Assembly (NCBI GenBank): GCA_964444365.1
Contig: CAYUHJ010000004.1
Span: 37,154 to 101,153 of the forward strand
Length of the DNA stretch: 64,000 bases
Reading direction: 5' to 3'
DNA from: CAYUHJ01 sp964444365
Lineage (GTDB): Bacteria > Planctomycetota > Planctomycetia > Gemmatales > Gemmataceae
The translations under genes and the position numbers were made by a program. The stretch's first letter is position 1, and each line of letters begins with the position of its first letter. This document shows positions 8,902 through 17,271 of this stretch, piece by piece. The notes under the pieces are model-generated. The model did no database searches. It was not told where the DNA came from and was given only the letters and a program-made list of their open reading frames with translations.

Positions 8902-9639
8902 CTATTCCGAGCGAAACTGGGCGAGGACGGGGTTGTGGTCGCTGAGGACGTTCCACTCCTCGCCGGCCAAGACCACGCACGATTCGAGTCGGCCCTGCCA
9001 CGACCGCGGCACGAAGAGCCCGTCGCAGTGGTACGGGGTCGTCCGGTCGCGGCTCCACCGGAGCGTCTGGTGGAGGGGCTGGTCCGGGTTCGCCGCCTGC
9101 CAGCAGTTGAGCAGCCCGAACTCGTCCCGGAGCCTCGCCTGGATCGCCAGATCCGCCTTGCTCACGGGCCTCTCGGACCCCTCCCAACGGCTGACCGTCA
9201 GGTTGAAGTCCCCGCCGATGACGAGGTCGCCGCCGACCGCGATCGTCTGGATTTCGTCCAGCAAGCGGTTGACCTGTTTTGCGTAGCGTTCCCCCTTCGA
9301 GGGGGCGTGGACGCTGAAGGCCAGGACGGGAGGCGTGCCGGCCGGTTGCCAGGACGCACCCGTGATTTCCGCCCCGACGACCCAGCCCGTGAAGCCGGGG
9401 ACGGCCAGTGGCTGGAGCGACCCCGAGCGGGAGAACACGGCACTCCCCCAGCCGTTCCTCTCGGCCATCTCCCAGACGGACCGGCCTCGGGCGTCGGGAT
9501 AAAGTCGCGGCGGGAGGTGCTCGTCGTGTGGGTACGACTCCTGGGCGAGCAGCAGGTCGACCGCGTGGTCGTCGATCATCCGCGACCAGTGGACCCGTTT
9601 CGGGCCGCCCTTCAGGAGGTTGTAGGTCGCGATACGCAT
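8902..9639 (-). CDS. Endonuclease/exonuclease/phosphatase (EEP) family protein
   Basis: 245 residues with the full set of EEP motifs: ATYNLLKG at the N-terminus, the metal-binding Glu in LLLAQES (residue 34), GGDFNLTVSRWEG in the middle, DGLFVP, and the catalytic LSDHNPV near the end. Members hydrolyse phosphodiester bonds in DNA, RNA or lipids with Mg2+; the substrate cannot be told from sequence. There is no signal peptide, so it is probably cytoplasmic. The downstream partner is the paralogue gene 18 bases away; upstream is a DUF1294 membrane protein. Its place in an accessory block suggests a nucleic-acid substrate. Confidence 0.88.
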   Translation of the reverse strand: MRIATYNLLKGGPKRVHWSRMIDDHAVDLLLAQESYPHDEHLPPRLYPDARGRSVWEMAERNGWGSAVFSRSGSLQPLAVPGFTGWVVGAEITGASWQPAGTPPVLAFSVHAPSKGERYAKQVNRLLDEIQTIAVGGDLVIGGDFNLTVSRWEGSERPVSKADLAIQARLRDEFGLLNCWQAANPDQPLHQTLRWSRDRTTPYHCDGLFVPRSWQGRLESCVVLAGEEWNVLSDHNPVLAQFRSE

Positions 9640-9727
9640 GGGTTCTCATTCGCTGGGCGGACTTCCAGGGCCTCGATTCCGCCCTCGAACTGTCTCGCCA
9701 TGTTTTTGGCTGTCGTGTTCATGTTTT

Positions 9728-10060
9728 CTATTTCGCCGGGAATGAGCCGTTACAGAGAGACAGCACGGTCCCGACGATGGCGGTGTGCATCACGACGACA
9801 AGCCAGAACACGATCAGAAATGATCGCTTCCGGGTCTTGTGCCGGAAATGTCGTTGAGCGAGCCATGCACCGGGCCAGCCGCCGAGGAACGCGATCAGGT
9901 GCAACGTTCGCTCCCGGATTCGTCGTCCACCGTTCGCGGCCTGGTTCTTGTCCGCACCGTAGGCGACGAAGCTCACGACGCTCAACAGGGCGACCGTTCC
10001 GAGGTAGAGGAAGACGGGGAGGATGCGAGTTCTCCAGTTCAGAAATGGCAGTCGTCTCAC
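9728..10060 (-). CDS. DUF1294 family small membrane protein
   Basis: 110 residues from GTG. Two or three hydrophobic segments are visible: PVFLYLGTVALLSVVSFVAY near the N-terminus, LHLIAFLGGWPGAWLA in the middle and SFLIVFWLVVVMHTAIVGTV near the end. The conserved stretch YGADKNQAANGGRRI followed by ERTLHLIAFLGGWPGAW, then an RHxTRKxSF-like tail (HKTRKRSF), is diagnostic of DUF1294. It is an inner-membrane protein of unknown function, elsewhere sometimes fused to a cold-shock domain. It lies 21 bases downstream of the cupin gene on the same strand. Confidence 0.85.
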   Translation of the reverse strand: MRRLPFLNWRTRILPVFLYLGTVALLSVVSFVAYGADKNQAANGGRRIRERTLHLIAFLGGWPGAWLAQRHFRHKTRKRSFLIVFWLVVVMHTAIVGTVLSLCNGSFPAK

Positions 10061-10081
10061 ACGACGAGCAAGGTTGGGTCC

Positions 10082-10642
10082 TCACGCCCTGTCTCCGTAG
10101 CGGACGCCCAGCCACACCGTCGGCTCGTCCGGTGCGGTCCAGTCGACGCGGTGCTTCTGGAACGCCGGGATGTTCACGAAGTCGCCGGGCTTCATGACGA
10201 TGACGCGGTCCTCGAACTGCAGTCGGGCCGCCCCCTTCAGGACGATGACCCACTCGTGATCGGGCTGGTCGTACCAGAAGCCCTCCGGCGAGCGGTGGCC
10301 GTGCGAGACGATTCGCTCGATCCGGAGGTCGCCGGCCTGGATCAGGATCTCGACGAGTTCCTTGGGGAGGTGCTGGGGGAGGTCGGCGAAGATGTTATGG
10401 ACCGTCTCGCCGATGGGTTGGCTGGTCGGACCCTGGGCCTGGAAGCGAGGCACCGGTTTGCCGTCCACGGTGACGGTCTCGAAGAACATCCCCTTCGGCC
10501 GGACCCAGAGCCCGCGGTCGCCGTACTCGGCCCGGTACACGACGTGTTCTTCGAGCGTCTCGCTGTGGCGGGCCGTGCCGAGGGCGGTGTACTCGTTGCC
10601 CTTGAAGTGCCGGTAGCGGCCGGGCGGGATCGGGTTGTCCAT
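10082..10642 (-). CDS. DUF1653-cupin fusion protein
   Basis: 186 residues from ATG 10642 (AAGGGG a few bases upstream); the longer upstream frame is not supported. Residues 6-65 form a DUF1653 domain (GRYRHFKGNEYTALGTARHS, EEHVVYRAEYG, LWVRPKGMFFETV). The second half is a cupin barrel (GFWYDQPDHEWVIVLKGAAR, LQFED, KPGDFVNIPAFQKHRV). Each domain alone is common; in one chain they make a small bifunctional or sensor-type protein. Metal ligands typical of cupins appear as the His in DHEW and in QKHRV. No substrate can be assigned. Confidence 0.82.
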   Translation of the reverse strand: MDNPIPPGRYRHFKGNEYTALGTARHSETLEEHVVYRAEYGDRGLWVRPKGMFFETVTVDGKPVPRFQAQGPTSQPIGETVHNIFADLPQHLPKELVEILIQAGDLRIERIVSHGHRSPEGFWYDQPDHEWVIVLKGAARLQFEDRVIVMKPGDFVNIPAFQKHRVDWTAPDEPTVWLGVRYGDRA

Positions 10643-10841
10643 TCGGTCCCCTTGTTGGCAGACGGCCGTGGAAGTCTTCGATCGGCCTAACCGCTGATCG
10701 GCACCTCGTGCCGGGCGGTCGGCCTCCGGCAACCAACGGTAGAGGCAGTGCCTGTTATCCATCTTCGTCCGCGACCGGGCCGGGGTCCACGTTTCATTTC
10801 AACGACGGGCCGTTCCTGGCGTGGACAGTCGTCGCGGACGG

Positions 10842-11075
10842 TCACCCACCGCCCGGCACGGGTGGCCCGTCGGTCGCCGGGGCGAGCGGCTCGGCGTGTT
10901 CGAGGAGTATGGCCAGGTAGTCCTGGAGGGGCAGGCCGCTCCGGATCGCGTTGATGTGCAGCCGCTCCCAGATCGGGGTCGGCAACTTCCCGAGGTACAG
11001 AGGGCGGGTCGTCCGGGGTGGGGGTGGCACCGGAACGCCGGAACGGGCTGAAGGTGCGGTGTGATTGGTCTGCAT
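10842..11075 (-). CDS. Small hypothetical protein, probable paralogue of 4727-4981 (77 aa)
   Basis: The start is taken as ATG 11075; no strong Shine-Dalgarno site is visible, so this is less certain than its relative. A disordered Pro-rich N-terminus precedes a helical unit (KLPTPIWERLHINAIRSGL, then QDYLAILLEHAEPLAPA) resembling the C-terminus of the 84-residue protein at 4727-4981. The repeated use of this unit in one element suggests a small regulator or antitoxin-like role, which is inference. Confidence 0.5.
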   Translation of the reverse strand: MQTNHTAPSARSGVPVPPPPRTTRPLYLGKLPTPIWERLHINAIRSGLPLQDYLAILLEHAEPLAPATDGPPVPGGG

Positions 11076-11485
11076 GTGGCGAGCCGTGTCTCGGACTTCC
11101 CGGTTGAACGCGTAAGCGATTCTCCTACCAGGTGAAATCGTTTGACTGACCGCCGGGCGGGGGTTGCAACTCCGAAGGCCCGCCACCCGCTGGCATCCGC
11201 CGCCGTCTCGCGACGCGTGCCCCCCTCCGGAAGCGGTCCGATTCTTGCGGTCCCGTTGTCCGGGTGTCGATCGGGTCTGGCGGTGGCAGCGTCTGTTGCG
11301 TCCGCTCCCCAGGAAGGACACCGACGGTGAGTGTCTCCGGCCCGTTGTTTGCCGCCCCCGCACCCCGCGTGGCGGTCGAGGCACCCGCCGTCCTCCGGGC
11401 GAAGCGCGACACCTCCGAGTCGGGCCGGCCGTTCGCACGGACGGCCGAACCTCGAGGCCCACCCGACGGACGCGAGTCAGTCGGG
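11076..11485. other. Gene-free interval (410 bases)
   Basis: Spacer between two minus-strand genes. A 137-codon ORF at 11125-11538 is Arg/Ser/Pro/Gly low complexity, overlaps the next gene's end and has no ribosome binding site, so I do not call it. No repeat or promoter is evident. Confidence 0.45.
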
Positions 11486-12793
11486 CTACCGGCCGAGGCG
11501 GACGTACGCCTTGGTCGAGTGCGCCGGGGTGACCGCACCGCGGGGGCTGAGGATCAGTGCTCTCATCGTGGGGCGGTACGAGACGTCCATCGAAGTGGCG
11601 TGCCGCTTGCACAGCTTCAATGCGGCCGACAGGTCGGTTGCCCTCACGGTGTACGCCGTTGACTGGTACTGCGTCTTCAAGCCGCTCGACGGATGCGAGA
11701 GCGCAACCGTCGCTACGGTCCGATCGAACCGGTTGTCTTCCGCGAACATCAGGGCGGCGCTGGGTTGGCCCGGGTCGAACTCCAGTCTGACGGACACGTC
11801 GCGGCACCCGCCGGACGAGACGAGTCGCACGATGGTTTCGACTGGGTCGATCTCCGCGACTCCGGCGAGTGCGCAGGGCGCGGCCTCCCGTGGGGCCACG
11901 AAGGTCGTGGCGTGGTCGATCTCGGTGTCGCCCGCGACCCGGATGGAGTGCATCCCGTTGCCTGTGCTGAATGTCAGTTGGACACGATCGTGCTCGTCGA
12001 ACTCTTTGGACGCATGGATATGTAGCATCCCACCTCCGAATCGCTCGGCGAGCAGGTGGTACCACTTGCTCAGCGCGATGGCCCCTGTCATCGGCAAAGC
12101 CATGGTGAAGGGCAAGGGGGAGCAGGCGGCCGTCGCGATGAGCATGCGGGGCAGCGTCCGAACGACGACGCCCTGCGTCCCGCACCAGCAAACGTTCTTG
12201 CCGGGAGCCCACGACCGTGGCTGGCCGAGTGCGATCAGGGAGCGGAGCGCCGGCCAGAAGTCGAGAGGGATGTTGTGGCTGTTCACGCCTGGCTTGGGGA
12301 GCGGAACGTACGGGATGACGCCCGTACGGTGGGCGGAGTTCTTGACGAGCGGGGCGGAGAAGTACCGCCCCCCTTCTCTGGTCACCACCTGGAAAAACAG
12401 TTGGTTGCGTGCCTGCCCATGAAACGTGCTGACGCCTCGCCAGACGTCAACGAAGACTCGCTCGTGGTGACGGCGCGCTTCCTCGGCGGCGGCCGAGTTG
12501 GGCGAGATCACGAACGTCTCGTTGCCAGCCGGTACCGTCCAGCCGGGCGAGAACACGAACGACTCGTTGACAGCGTTGACAGTCAGCACCTCCCTTCGAC
12601 AGAGTCGCTCGAGGAACTTGAGATTCGTCAACGCGCGACCGATCTGGACGCAGCGACCGATGTCCGCGACGTGAGCCCACCCCGTGTCGGAGCTCCAAAA
12701 TTTGTCCGAGTATGGCTTGGCTGGATTCGTCTGACGGATTTCCACCCAGGGTATCGTCGAGGACGTTGACACCCAGGGGCTCGTCGCGATCAC
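11486..12793 (-). CDS. Hypothetical protein (435 aa), weak resemblance to a sliding-clamp fold at the C-terminus
   Basis: The start is GTG 12793 (AGAGG nine bases upstream); TTG 12799 is the alternative. No family is recognised with confidence. The protein has alternating hydrophobic strands, a Cys-rich spot (KNVCWCGTQG), and a C-terminal part in which VSVRLEFDPGQPSAALMFAE and YTVRATDLSAALKLC followed by RALILSPRG resemble the order of beta-clamp strands and the helix YxVNAxYLxDAL. Two genes upstream is a clamp-loader-like ATPase, which makes a replication role worth testing, but the match is visual only. Confidence 0.6.
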   Translation of the reverse strand: MIATSPWVSTSSTIPWVEIRQTNPAKPYSDKFWSSDTGWAHVADIGRCVQIGRALTNLKFLERLCRREVLTVNAVNESFVFSPGWTVPAGNETFVISPNSAAAEEARRHHERVFVDVWRGVSTFHGQARNQLFFQVVTREGGRYFSAPLVKNSAHRTGVIPYVPLPKPGVNSHNIPLDFWPALRSLIALGQPRSWAPGKNVCWCGTQGVVVRTLPRMLIATAACSPLPFTMALPMTGAIALSKWYHLLAERFGGGMLHIHASKEFDEHDRVQLTFSTGNGMHSIRVAGDTEIDHATTFVAPREAAPCALAGVAEIDPVETIVRLVSSGGCRDVSVRLEFDPGQPSAALMFAEDNRFDRTVATVALSHPSSGLKTQYQSTAYTVRATDLSAALKLCKRHATSMDVSYRPTMRALILSPRGAVTPAHSTKAYVRLGR

Positions 12794-12823
12794 CCTCAAG
12801 TGCCTCTCTTGCGCGTGCCCGTC

Positions 12824-12976
12824 CTATCGGTCGTGCATGAATAAGACTTTATTGCGGGCGGATCGCGAACCGACGGGTCCTTTCGATAGGGTCAGTGCCG
12901 CGATCGCGATCATCAGTTTGAAGTCCGGAATCCGAACCAGCGTCCCCCGGACAAGGGGGTTGACCTCGGCAGGCAT
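12824..12976 (-). CDS. Very small hypothetical protein (50 aa)
   Basis: The frame from ATG 12976 has an excellent Shine-Dalgarno site (CAGGAG, six to seven bases before ATG) and ends at 12824. The peptide has a hydrophobic centre (LVRIPDFKLMIAIAALTLSK) and a basic tail. It fits neatly between the AAA+ gene and the 435-residue gene on the same strand. The start signal is the main evidence; no homologue is known to me. Confidence 0.5.
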   Translation of the reverse strand: MPAEVNPLVRGTLVRIPDFKLMIAIAALTLSKGPVGSRSARNKVLFMHDR

Positions 12977-13071
12977 CGGTGTCTCCTGAAGTGGTTGAGT
13001 TTCGGGTGGGTACGAATTCGTTCGGGTCAGTTTCGGGTCAGAGTCGGCGTTCGCCGCCTCGAGCGCGGGCC

Positions 13072-13791
13072 TTACTCGAGTCCCAGTTCGTCCAGGTCTT
13101 CTTGCAGTCGTTGGAAGCATTTGCGGAACGAGCAGGATTCCTCGTGGGCCAACCGCGTTAAGGCCTCCCGGTTCGTCTCCAGTCCCGCCGCGGTCGCCCG
13201 TCGCAACAGGCACTCGCCCATCTCGTGGGCCGGAACGGGCGAGAAGTGGAACTGGCGGAGTCGGTCCCACAGCGGCGCCGGGACCACGGACGGCCGGCGG
13301 GGGTCCGGGACGTCCGTCTGGACGATGATGATGACGACCCCATCCTCGAGCTCGCCCGCAAACTTGTGGACTCGGTCGCGGACGTCCGGGTGCACCTTCT
13401 GGAACTCGTCGACGATCACGATCGCCGGGTAGATTCCCTTGTGGATCTCCCGGACTGCGGCTTGGAAATCCCTCGCGAAGTCCGGACTCGAGCCGTCGAG
13501 CTCGAACTGAAGGTACTCGGCCGCGTTCCCGTTGAAGGCGACGCCGTCCCAGTTGCACGGGGCACACTCGCCGCACCCCTTGGACGCTCCACGCGTCCAC
13601 TTCAGGCACTGGAAGCCCTGGCGAACCAGCCTGGCCGCGTCCGTTTTTCCGGTCCCGACCGGGCCGTAGAAGATCGCTTTGAAGGGACGAAGGGTCCCGA
13701 TGCCGCGCTTGACGCGTTTCCGAAGTTCGTCGTTGGCCTGGCCCGCCAGTTCGTCGATCGACGACGGATGCACCTGGAGTCTCATTAACAT
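13072..13791 (-). CDS. AAA+ ATPase, clamp-loader (DnaX)-like with zinc-binding Cys cluster
   Basis: 239 residues. Walker A is GPVGTGKT at 43-50; Walker B is VIVDEF at 125-130. Between them C62, C73, C76 and C79 form a zinc module placed as in the gamma/tau subunit of the bacterial clamp loader. QTDVP at the end of the next strand could carry sensor 1. Compared with DnaX (at least 430 residues) it lacks the lid-distal domain III, so it is a minimal version. ATG 13791 has GAGGG about seven bases upstream. The neighbours (SF3/primase-C-like ATPase, putative clamp-like protein) suggest element-specific replication, but an ATPase of a conflict system is also possible. Confidence 0.75.
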   Translation of the reverse strand: MLMRLQVHPSSIDELAGQANDELRKRVKRGIGTLRPFKAIFYGPVGTGKTDAARLVRQGFQCLKWTRGASKGCGECAPCNWDGVAFNGNAAEYLQFELDGSSPDFARDFQAAVREIHKGIYPAIVIVDEFQKVHPDVRDRVHKFAGELEDGVVIIIVQTDVPDPRRPSVVPAPLWDRLRQFHFSPVPAHEMGECLLRRATAAGLETNREALTRLAHEESCSFRKCFQRLQEDLDELGLE

Positions 13792-13855
13792 GGTTGGCCC
13801 TCACAGGGAATTCTGGGTTGAAATTGACGCAAGACGTTTGCCGCTGACGCTTTCT

Positions 13856-13879
13856 GCCTGCCCTCGGTCCCGGGCAGGC
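13856..13879 (-). terminator. Inverted repeat after the 412-residue gene, possible terminator
   Basis: Perfect 8-base arms GCCTGCCC and GGGCAGGC are separated by eight bases, just past the stop of the minus-strand gene at 13905. There is no T-run, so termination is uncertain; it may only stabilise the message end. Confidence 0.3.
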
Positions 13880-13904
13880 CGGGGGCAAGCCGAGTAAACT
13901 GCCG

Positions 13905-15143
13905 CTACTCTGCGGCACCTTGCTCGGGGCAATTCTCGGGGGACTGCCCCTCTTCCAGCCCTCCCACCGAGGGTTCGGTTGACTGTGCGGGCGGGCTCGC
14001 GTCGTCGTCCCGCAACTCGGCGAGTTGGTCGAACAAGCAGGCAGAGTGCGGGAGGTCGTCGGGAAAGACGTACGTCTGGGCACCGTGGGCCAGCTTCGGT
14101 CCTTTCTCGATGAGCTCGTCCCTGAGGAGGGCCGCAAGGTGCGAGCGAATCATCTTCGGTGAGATTTCCCGAAGGTAGGACTTGAGCACGGCGGGGTCCG
14201 CAGCCCAGACCTTGCCAGGGGGGACGCGGCCGCCGAGTTCCTGGAACTTCGTCGGTGCGTTCGGGCCCGCGTGCAACGCGCACCAGGTTTGAAGCACGCT
14301 GTCCGACTCGGGGCTACGCGGGTTTCCCAACTTCTCCAGCAGCTTGACCGTGACAGACTTGGCATGGCGTCCCGAGTTGAAATACTTGAGACGCAAGAAC
14401 AGTGCGGCCGCGTCGGGTTTGACGTCGACCTCGGTGGAGTCGGCGTTGATGGTTTGAAGCGATGTGCGGACCGCCGCGTAGTCCCGTGCGGACGCCTCGA
14501 CGGTGTCTTCCGGCTTCAGTCCGTCGCGGAGGCGGTACACGGCGGCACCGCGAACCAGGGCCTCGGCGGCCTCCCTCGACCGTCGGGCACGGCCGACCGC
14601 ACCGCGTTCGGCTGCAGATTGCTCGAATCGGTCGAGGGCATTCGTGACGGCGACCGGCAGGGCGCACGTCACCGGGGGCGGACAGACCTGTGGCTGCTGC
14701 TTGAGTGAACGGAGCACCCACTCGAAGCCTTCATCGCCCCCGACGGCACCGGCGTTGACGGAAACGGCATGGCCGGGCAAGGACTCACAGTCGAACTGCT
14801 CGACGCACAGGATCAACGGCCTTGTGCGGTTACCGTGGTCACCCAGGAGTGCCAGCTGGACCGCCAGCTCCGCCGACTCTTTCGCCGCAAGGCAAAGGAT
14901 GACGCGAAGGGAGTCGATCTTGTCTCTGACGAGGTCGACGCGGGTGCCCTTCGGGAGTCGATCGATCTTGTCCGGCGGCACCAGTGCGGCCAGGCTGTTG
15001 CACAAGTCCAGCACGTTCCGCCGCGTGAATCCGTCCAGCACGACGCAGACCGACCGGCCGATTGCGGTGGCAGCGAGCGCGAAGAGCAGCAGGTTCTGGA
15101 ACGCGACGGCGGCGTTCAGCCAAGGCGGAACGGGTCTGGGCAC
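13905..15143 (-). CDS. Hypothetical protein with C-terminal winged-helix-like segment (412 aa)
   Basis: The start is GTG 15143, set by AGGAG seven bases upstream; it begins four bases after the stop of the 493-residue ATPase gene, so the two are surely co-translated. No family is recognised. The N-terminal third has alternating strands and helices (SVCVVLDGFTRRNVLDLCNS; VDLVRDKIDSLRVILCLAAK; PLILCVEQFD), reminiscent of a nucleotide-binding or nuclease-inactive fold. The middle is helical. Near the C-terminus PKMIRSHLAALLRDELIEKG followed by TYVFPDDLP looks like a winged helix. It probably partners the upstream ATPase. Confidence 0.68.
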   Translation of the reverse strand: MPRPVPPWLNAAVAFQNLLLFALAATAIGRSVCVVLDGFTRRNVLDLCNSLAALVPPDKIDRLPKGTRVDLVRDKIDSLRVILCLAAKESAELAVQLALLGDHGNRTRPLILCVEQFDCESLPGHAVSVNAGAVGGDEGFEWVLRSLKQQPQVCPPPVTCALPVAVTNALDRFEQSAAERGAVGRARRSREAAEALVRGAAVYRLRDGLKPEDTVEASARDYAAVRTSLQTINADSTEVDVKPDAAALFLRLKYFNSGRHAKSVTVKLLEKLGNPRSPESDSVLQTWCALHAGPNAPTKFQELGGRVPPGKVWAADPAVLKSYLREISPKMIRSHLAALLRDELIEKGPKLAHGAQTYVFPDDLPHSACLFDQLAELRDDDASPPAQSTEPSVGGLEEGQSPENCPEQGAAE

Positions 15144-15147
15144 GGGG

Positions 15148-16629
15148 TCACTCCTGAATCGGGGGCTGGGGGCGGGTCGCGAGGGGGACGAACTGGAACC
15201 ACCTGGACTCGTCGCTTTTCCCGGCGTGGGACTCCAACACGAAGCCGTCGCGTGCGGCAAACGTTTCGCCGCGGTGGGCAATGAGGCGAGCCTCGACGTC
15301 TCGAACGCGCTCCGCCCTCGAACGCGCCGAGGTGAGCCCCTCGATCACGCCGAGTTTGACGGCGAGCGACGCCCAGTACGCGGAGTTCTCCCACTGACCG
15401 GGGGTGGCCGCGGCCAGCGTGGCCAGCGCCTTCCGGACGGGGTCGCTCAGCGTGAGTCGCGCCCGGTAGTTCCCGAGGAAGTGCTTGAACCCGGCAACCT
15501 TGAGAATGCCGCCGACGGTCTGCGCCCACATGCTGAAGGGGTGACGAGCTTCCTCATCGAGCGGTCGGCCGGCCTCGACCCAATTCACAATCATTCCCCG
15601 GAGTTCGGCCGCGATTCGTTCCTTGTTCGCCGGGAGAAACTCGGTGCGCGGGTTCCCGATGGCCGGCCTTCGGTCCGCCACGTTGCCCGGTGCGTCAAGG
15701 TGGATGGGCAAGCGACGGTTTGCCAGGTCCGTCGAAAACCGGTCCTCGTTCGACGTCACCGCGAACGCCCCGTATGGGAAGGTCCGTGTCGCTCCCGATC
15801 CGTAGCTGTAGAACCGAGGTTCGGGGTCGGTGAGCGTCCGCTCGAGAAACGCCGAGGCGATCGACGAGGTGCCTGCGGAGAGTCTGACGTTCTCGAGCTT
15901 GATCAGCGAAGCGTCTGGGCAGTCGCGGAGCGCCCGGACGATCTCGTCTTGGGTCGACCAGTCGGCACCCTTGAAGCCCACCGAAATGACGACGCGCTCG
16001 TTCGCGATGAAATCGGCGACGGTGTCCTTGCCCAGGTGAGACTTCGTCCCGGTGATGCCGAAGAAGGGGCATCGGCCCGGAAAGCACGCGCTCAGGGGCA
16101 GCGTCAATGCCGCGGCGAGTGCGTTCGTCTGGTCGGCCTCCGTGGCGAACGGCATCGCTTCGAGAAACTGGCGGATCTTCAGGGCTTCGTGCTCGATTCG
16201 AGCGGGCTCGCTCCGCGTGTAGAACATCCGGTGGTTCTCCCCGCCGTCGTTCCACCCCGGCCGGGTGAGCGTGAAGTCGGGCAGGAATCGTGGGCAGGAA
16301 TCGACGGCATCGACGACCTTGAAGCGGTGGAGGAATTCTTCCGACTTCAGAACGACCCCCAGCACCGCGTTCGGGAGGAATCGATCCTGAAGCTTCTGCC
16401 CTTTGATGAGCCTGATGTCGATGAGGTCAGCGAGTACTACCGCCAATTGCTGAGCGGTCTCGACCGCCCGCATCCCCGAACCCGGCGTGAACAGCCAGAC
16501 CCCGCCGTCTCGACGGCGAAAGACGCGGCCCGTCCGGCCCAGGGCGTCGGCAAGTGTGCCGATGTTCTGACGAGTTGAAGCCTCCTTCACCCAGTTGACT
16601 TCTTCGTGCGGGGCGGTGATAGTCGACAT
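15148..16629 (-). CDS. Replicative/primase-associated ATPase (SF3/primase-C-like helicase) of a mobile element
   Basis: 493 residues from ATG 16629 with AAGGAG eight bases upstream. The layout follows element-borne DNA helicases that often sit behind a primase domain: a P-loop variant (GITGTKSHLGKDTVADF) near residue 190, an acidic strand (ASLIKLENVR), an Asn/Arg signature with NRRLPIHLD, and the conserved end (GMIVNWVEAGRPLD, then FSMWAQTVGGILKVAGFKHF). No primase active site is visible, so it is probably a stand-alone helicase. It is the first gene of the minus-strand block and overlaps regulation with the 412-residue gene through a four-base gap. Confidence 0.72.
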   Translation of the reverse strand: MSTITAPHEEVNWVKEASTRQNIGTLADALGRTGRVFRRRDGGVWLFTPGSGMRAVETAQQLAVVLADLIDIRLIKGQKLQDRFLPNAVLGVVLKSEEFLHRFKVVDAVDSCPRFLPDFTLTRPGWNDGGENHRMFYTRSEPARIEHEALKIRQFLEAMPFATEADQTNALAAALTLPLSACFPGRCPFFGITGTKSHLGKDTVADFIANERVVISVGFKGADWSTQDEIVRALRDCPDASLIKLENVRLSAGTSSIASAFLERTLTDPEPRFYSYGSGATRTFPYGAFAVTSNEDRFSTDLANRRLPIHLDAPGNVADRRPAIGNPRTEFLPANKERIAAELRGMIVNWVEAGRPLDEEARHPFSMWAQTVGGILKVAGFKHFLGNYRARLTLSDPVRKALATLAAATPGQWENSAYWASLAVKLGVIEGLTSARSRAERVRDVEARLIAHRGETFAARDGFVLESHAGKSDESRWFQFVPLATRPQPPIQE

Positions 16630-17271
16630 GGTGATCGCTCCTTCCCGACGCAACGCGGGTGTGGGGGCCAAGACGGCTGCGTCCGCCCGGATGAAGGTCA
16701 TTTCGGCTCGCTCGCGACGAGTTTGCCGCACTGTGATAGGGGCGGAGTATTCAACAGAAACTTTGTGAATCGCCGAAAACGCCAGGATTCCGAGGTGTTT
16801 TTTTGACGGAAACTTATTCAGTCCGCGTCATCGGGCGGAATATTCAGTTTCGTGGCAGGGGTGAACGAACCCGCGAGCATGGTGATTGGGGTCCGGCGAT
16901 GAGACCAGGGAGGTGGTGTTGCGGCGACCGCAAAGCCAAGCCCTTTTGTCAGCAGAAATGCAGATGGAATGGAGCAGGCACTGGCCGACTCGATCGTTCT
17001 TGCCTTCAGGCCGGGTGAAGAGGGAAAAGGACTGGAAGCTCTTCTCAAAACGACCGAGACCCTCGCGTGATTCGAGCCGCCGAAGCAGCGCAGGCAACAA
17101 CTGACCGTGGAATCGCCCGTAAACACTCCCCCCCGTTGAGATGACACATCGACCACCCGTTTCCTGCCAGTTTTGATCCTGCCTGAATCTTCGCGAGATT
17201 TTCTCACCGAATCGCCTCACCAACATTGACGCGAACCCCGCGGTGTCCGAAACTGTCCCTCTGTTTCGCCC
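16630..17271. other. Gene-free divergent spacer (642 bases)
   Basis: It separates the minus-strand ATPase operon from the plus-strand giant gene, so it must contain both promoters. It is visibly less GC-rich than the flanks (for example the stretch around 16740-16840). Minus-strand ORFs such as 16828-17439 have no protein-like features. A TTGACG hexamer at 17225-17230 could be a -35 box for the giant gene, without a clear partner. Confidence 0.45.

Noticed and set aside
11125..11538. 137-codon minus-strand ORF
   Set aside because: Low-complexity Arg/Ser/Pro sequence, no ribosome binding site, and it overlaps the end of the 435-residue gene.
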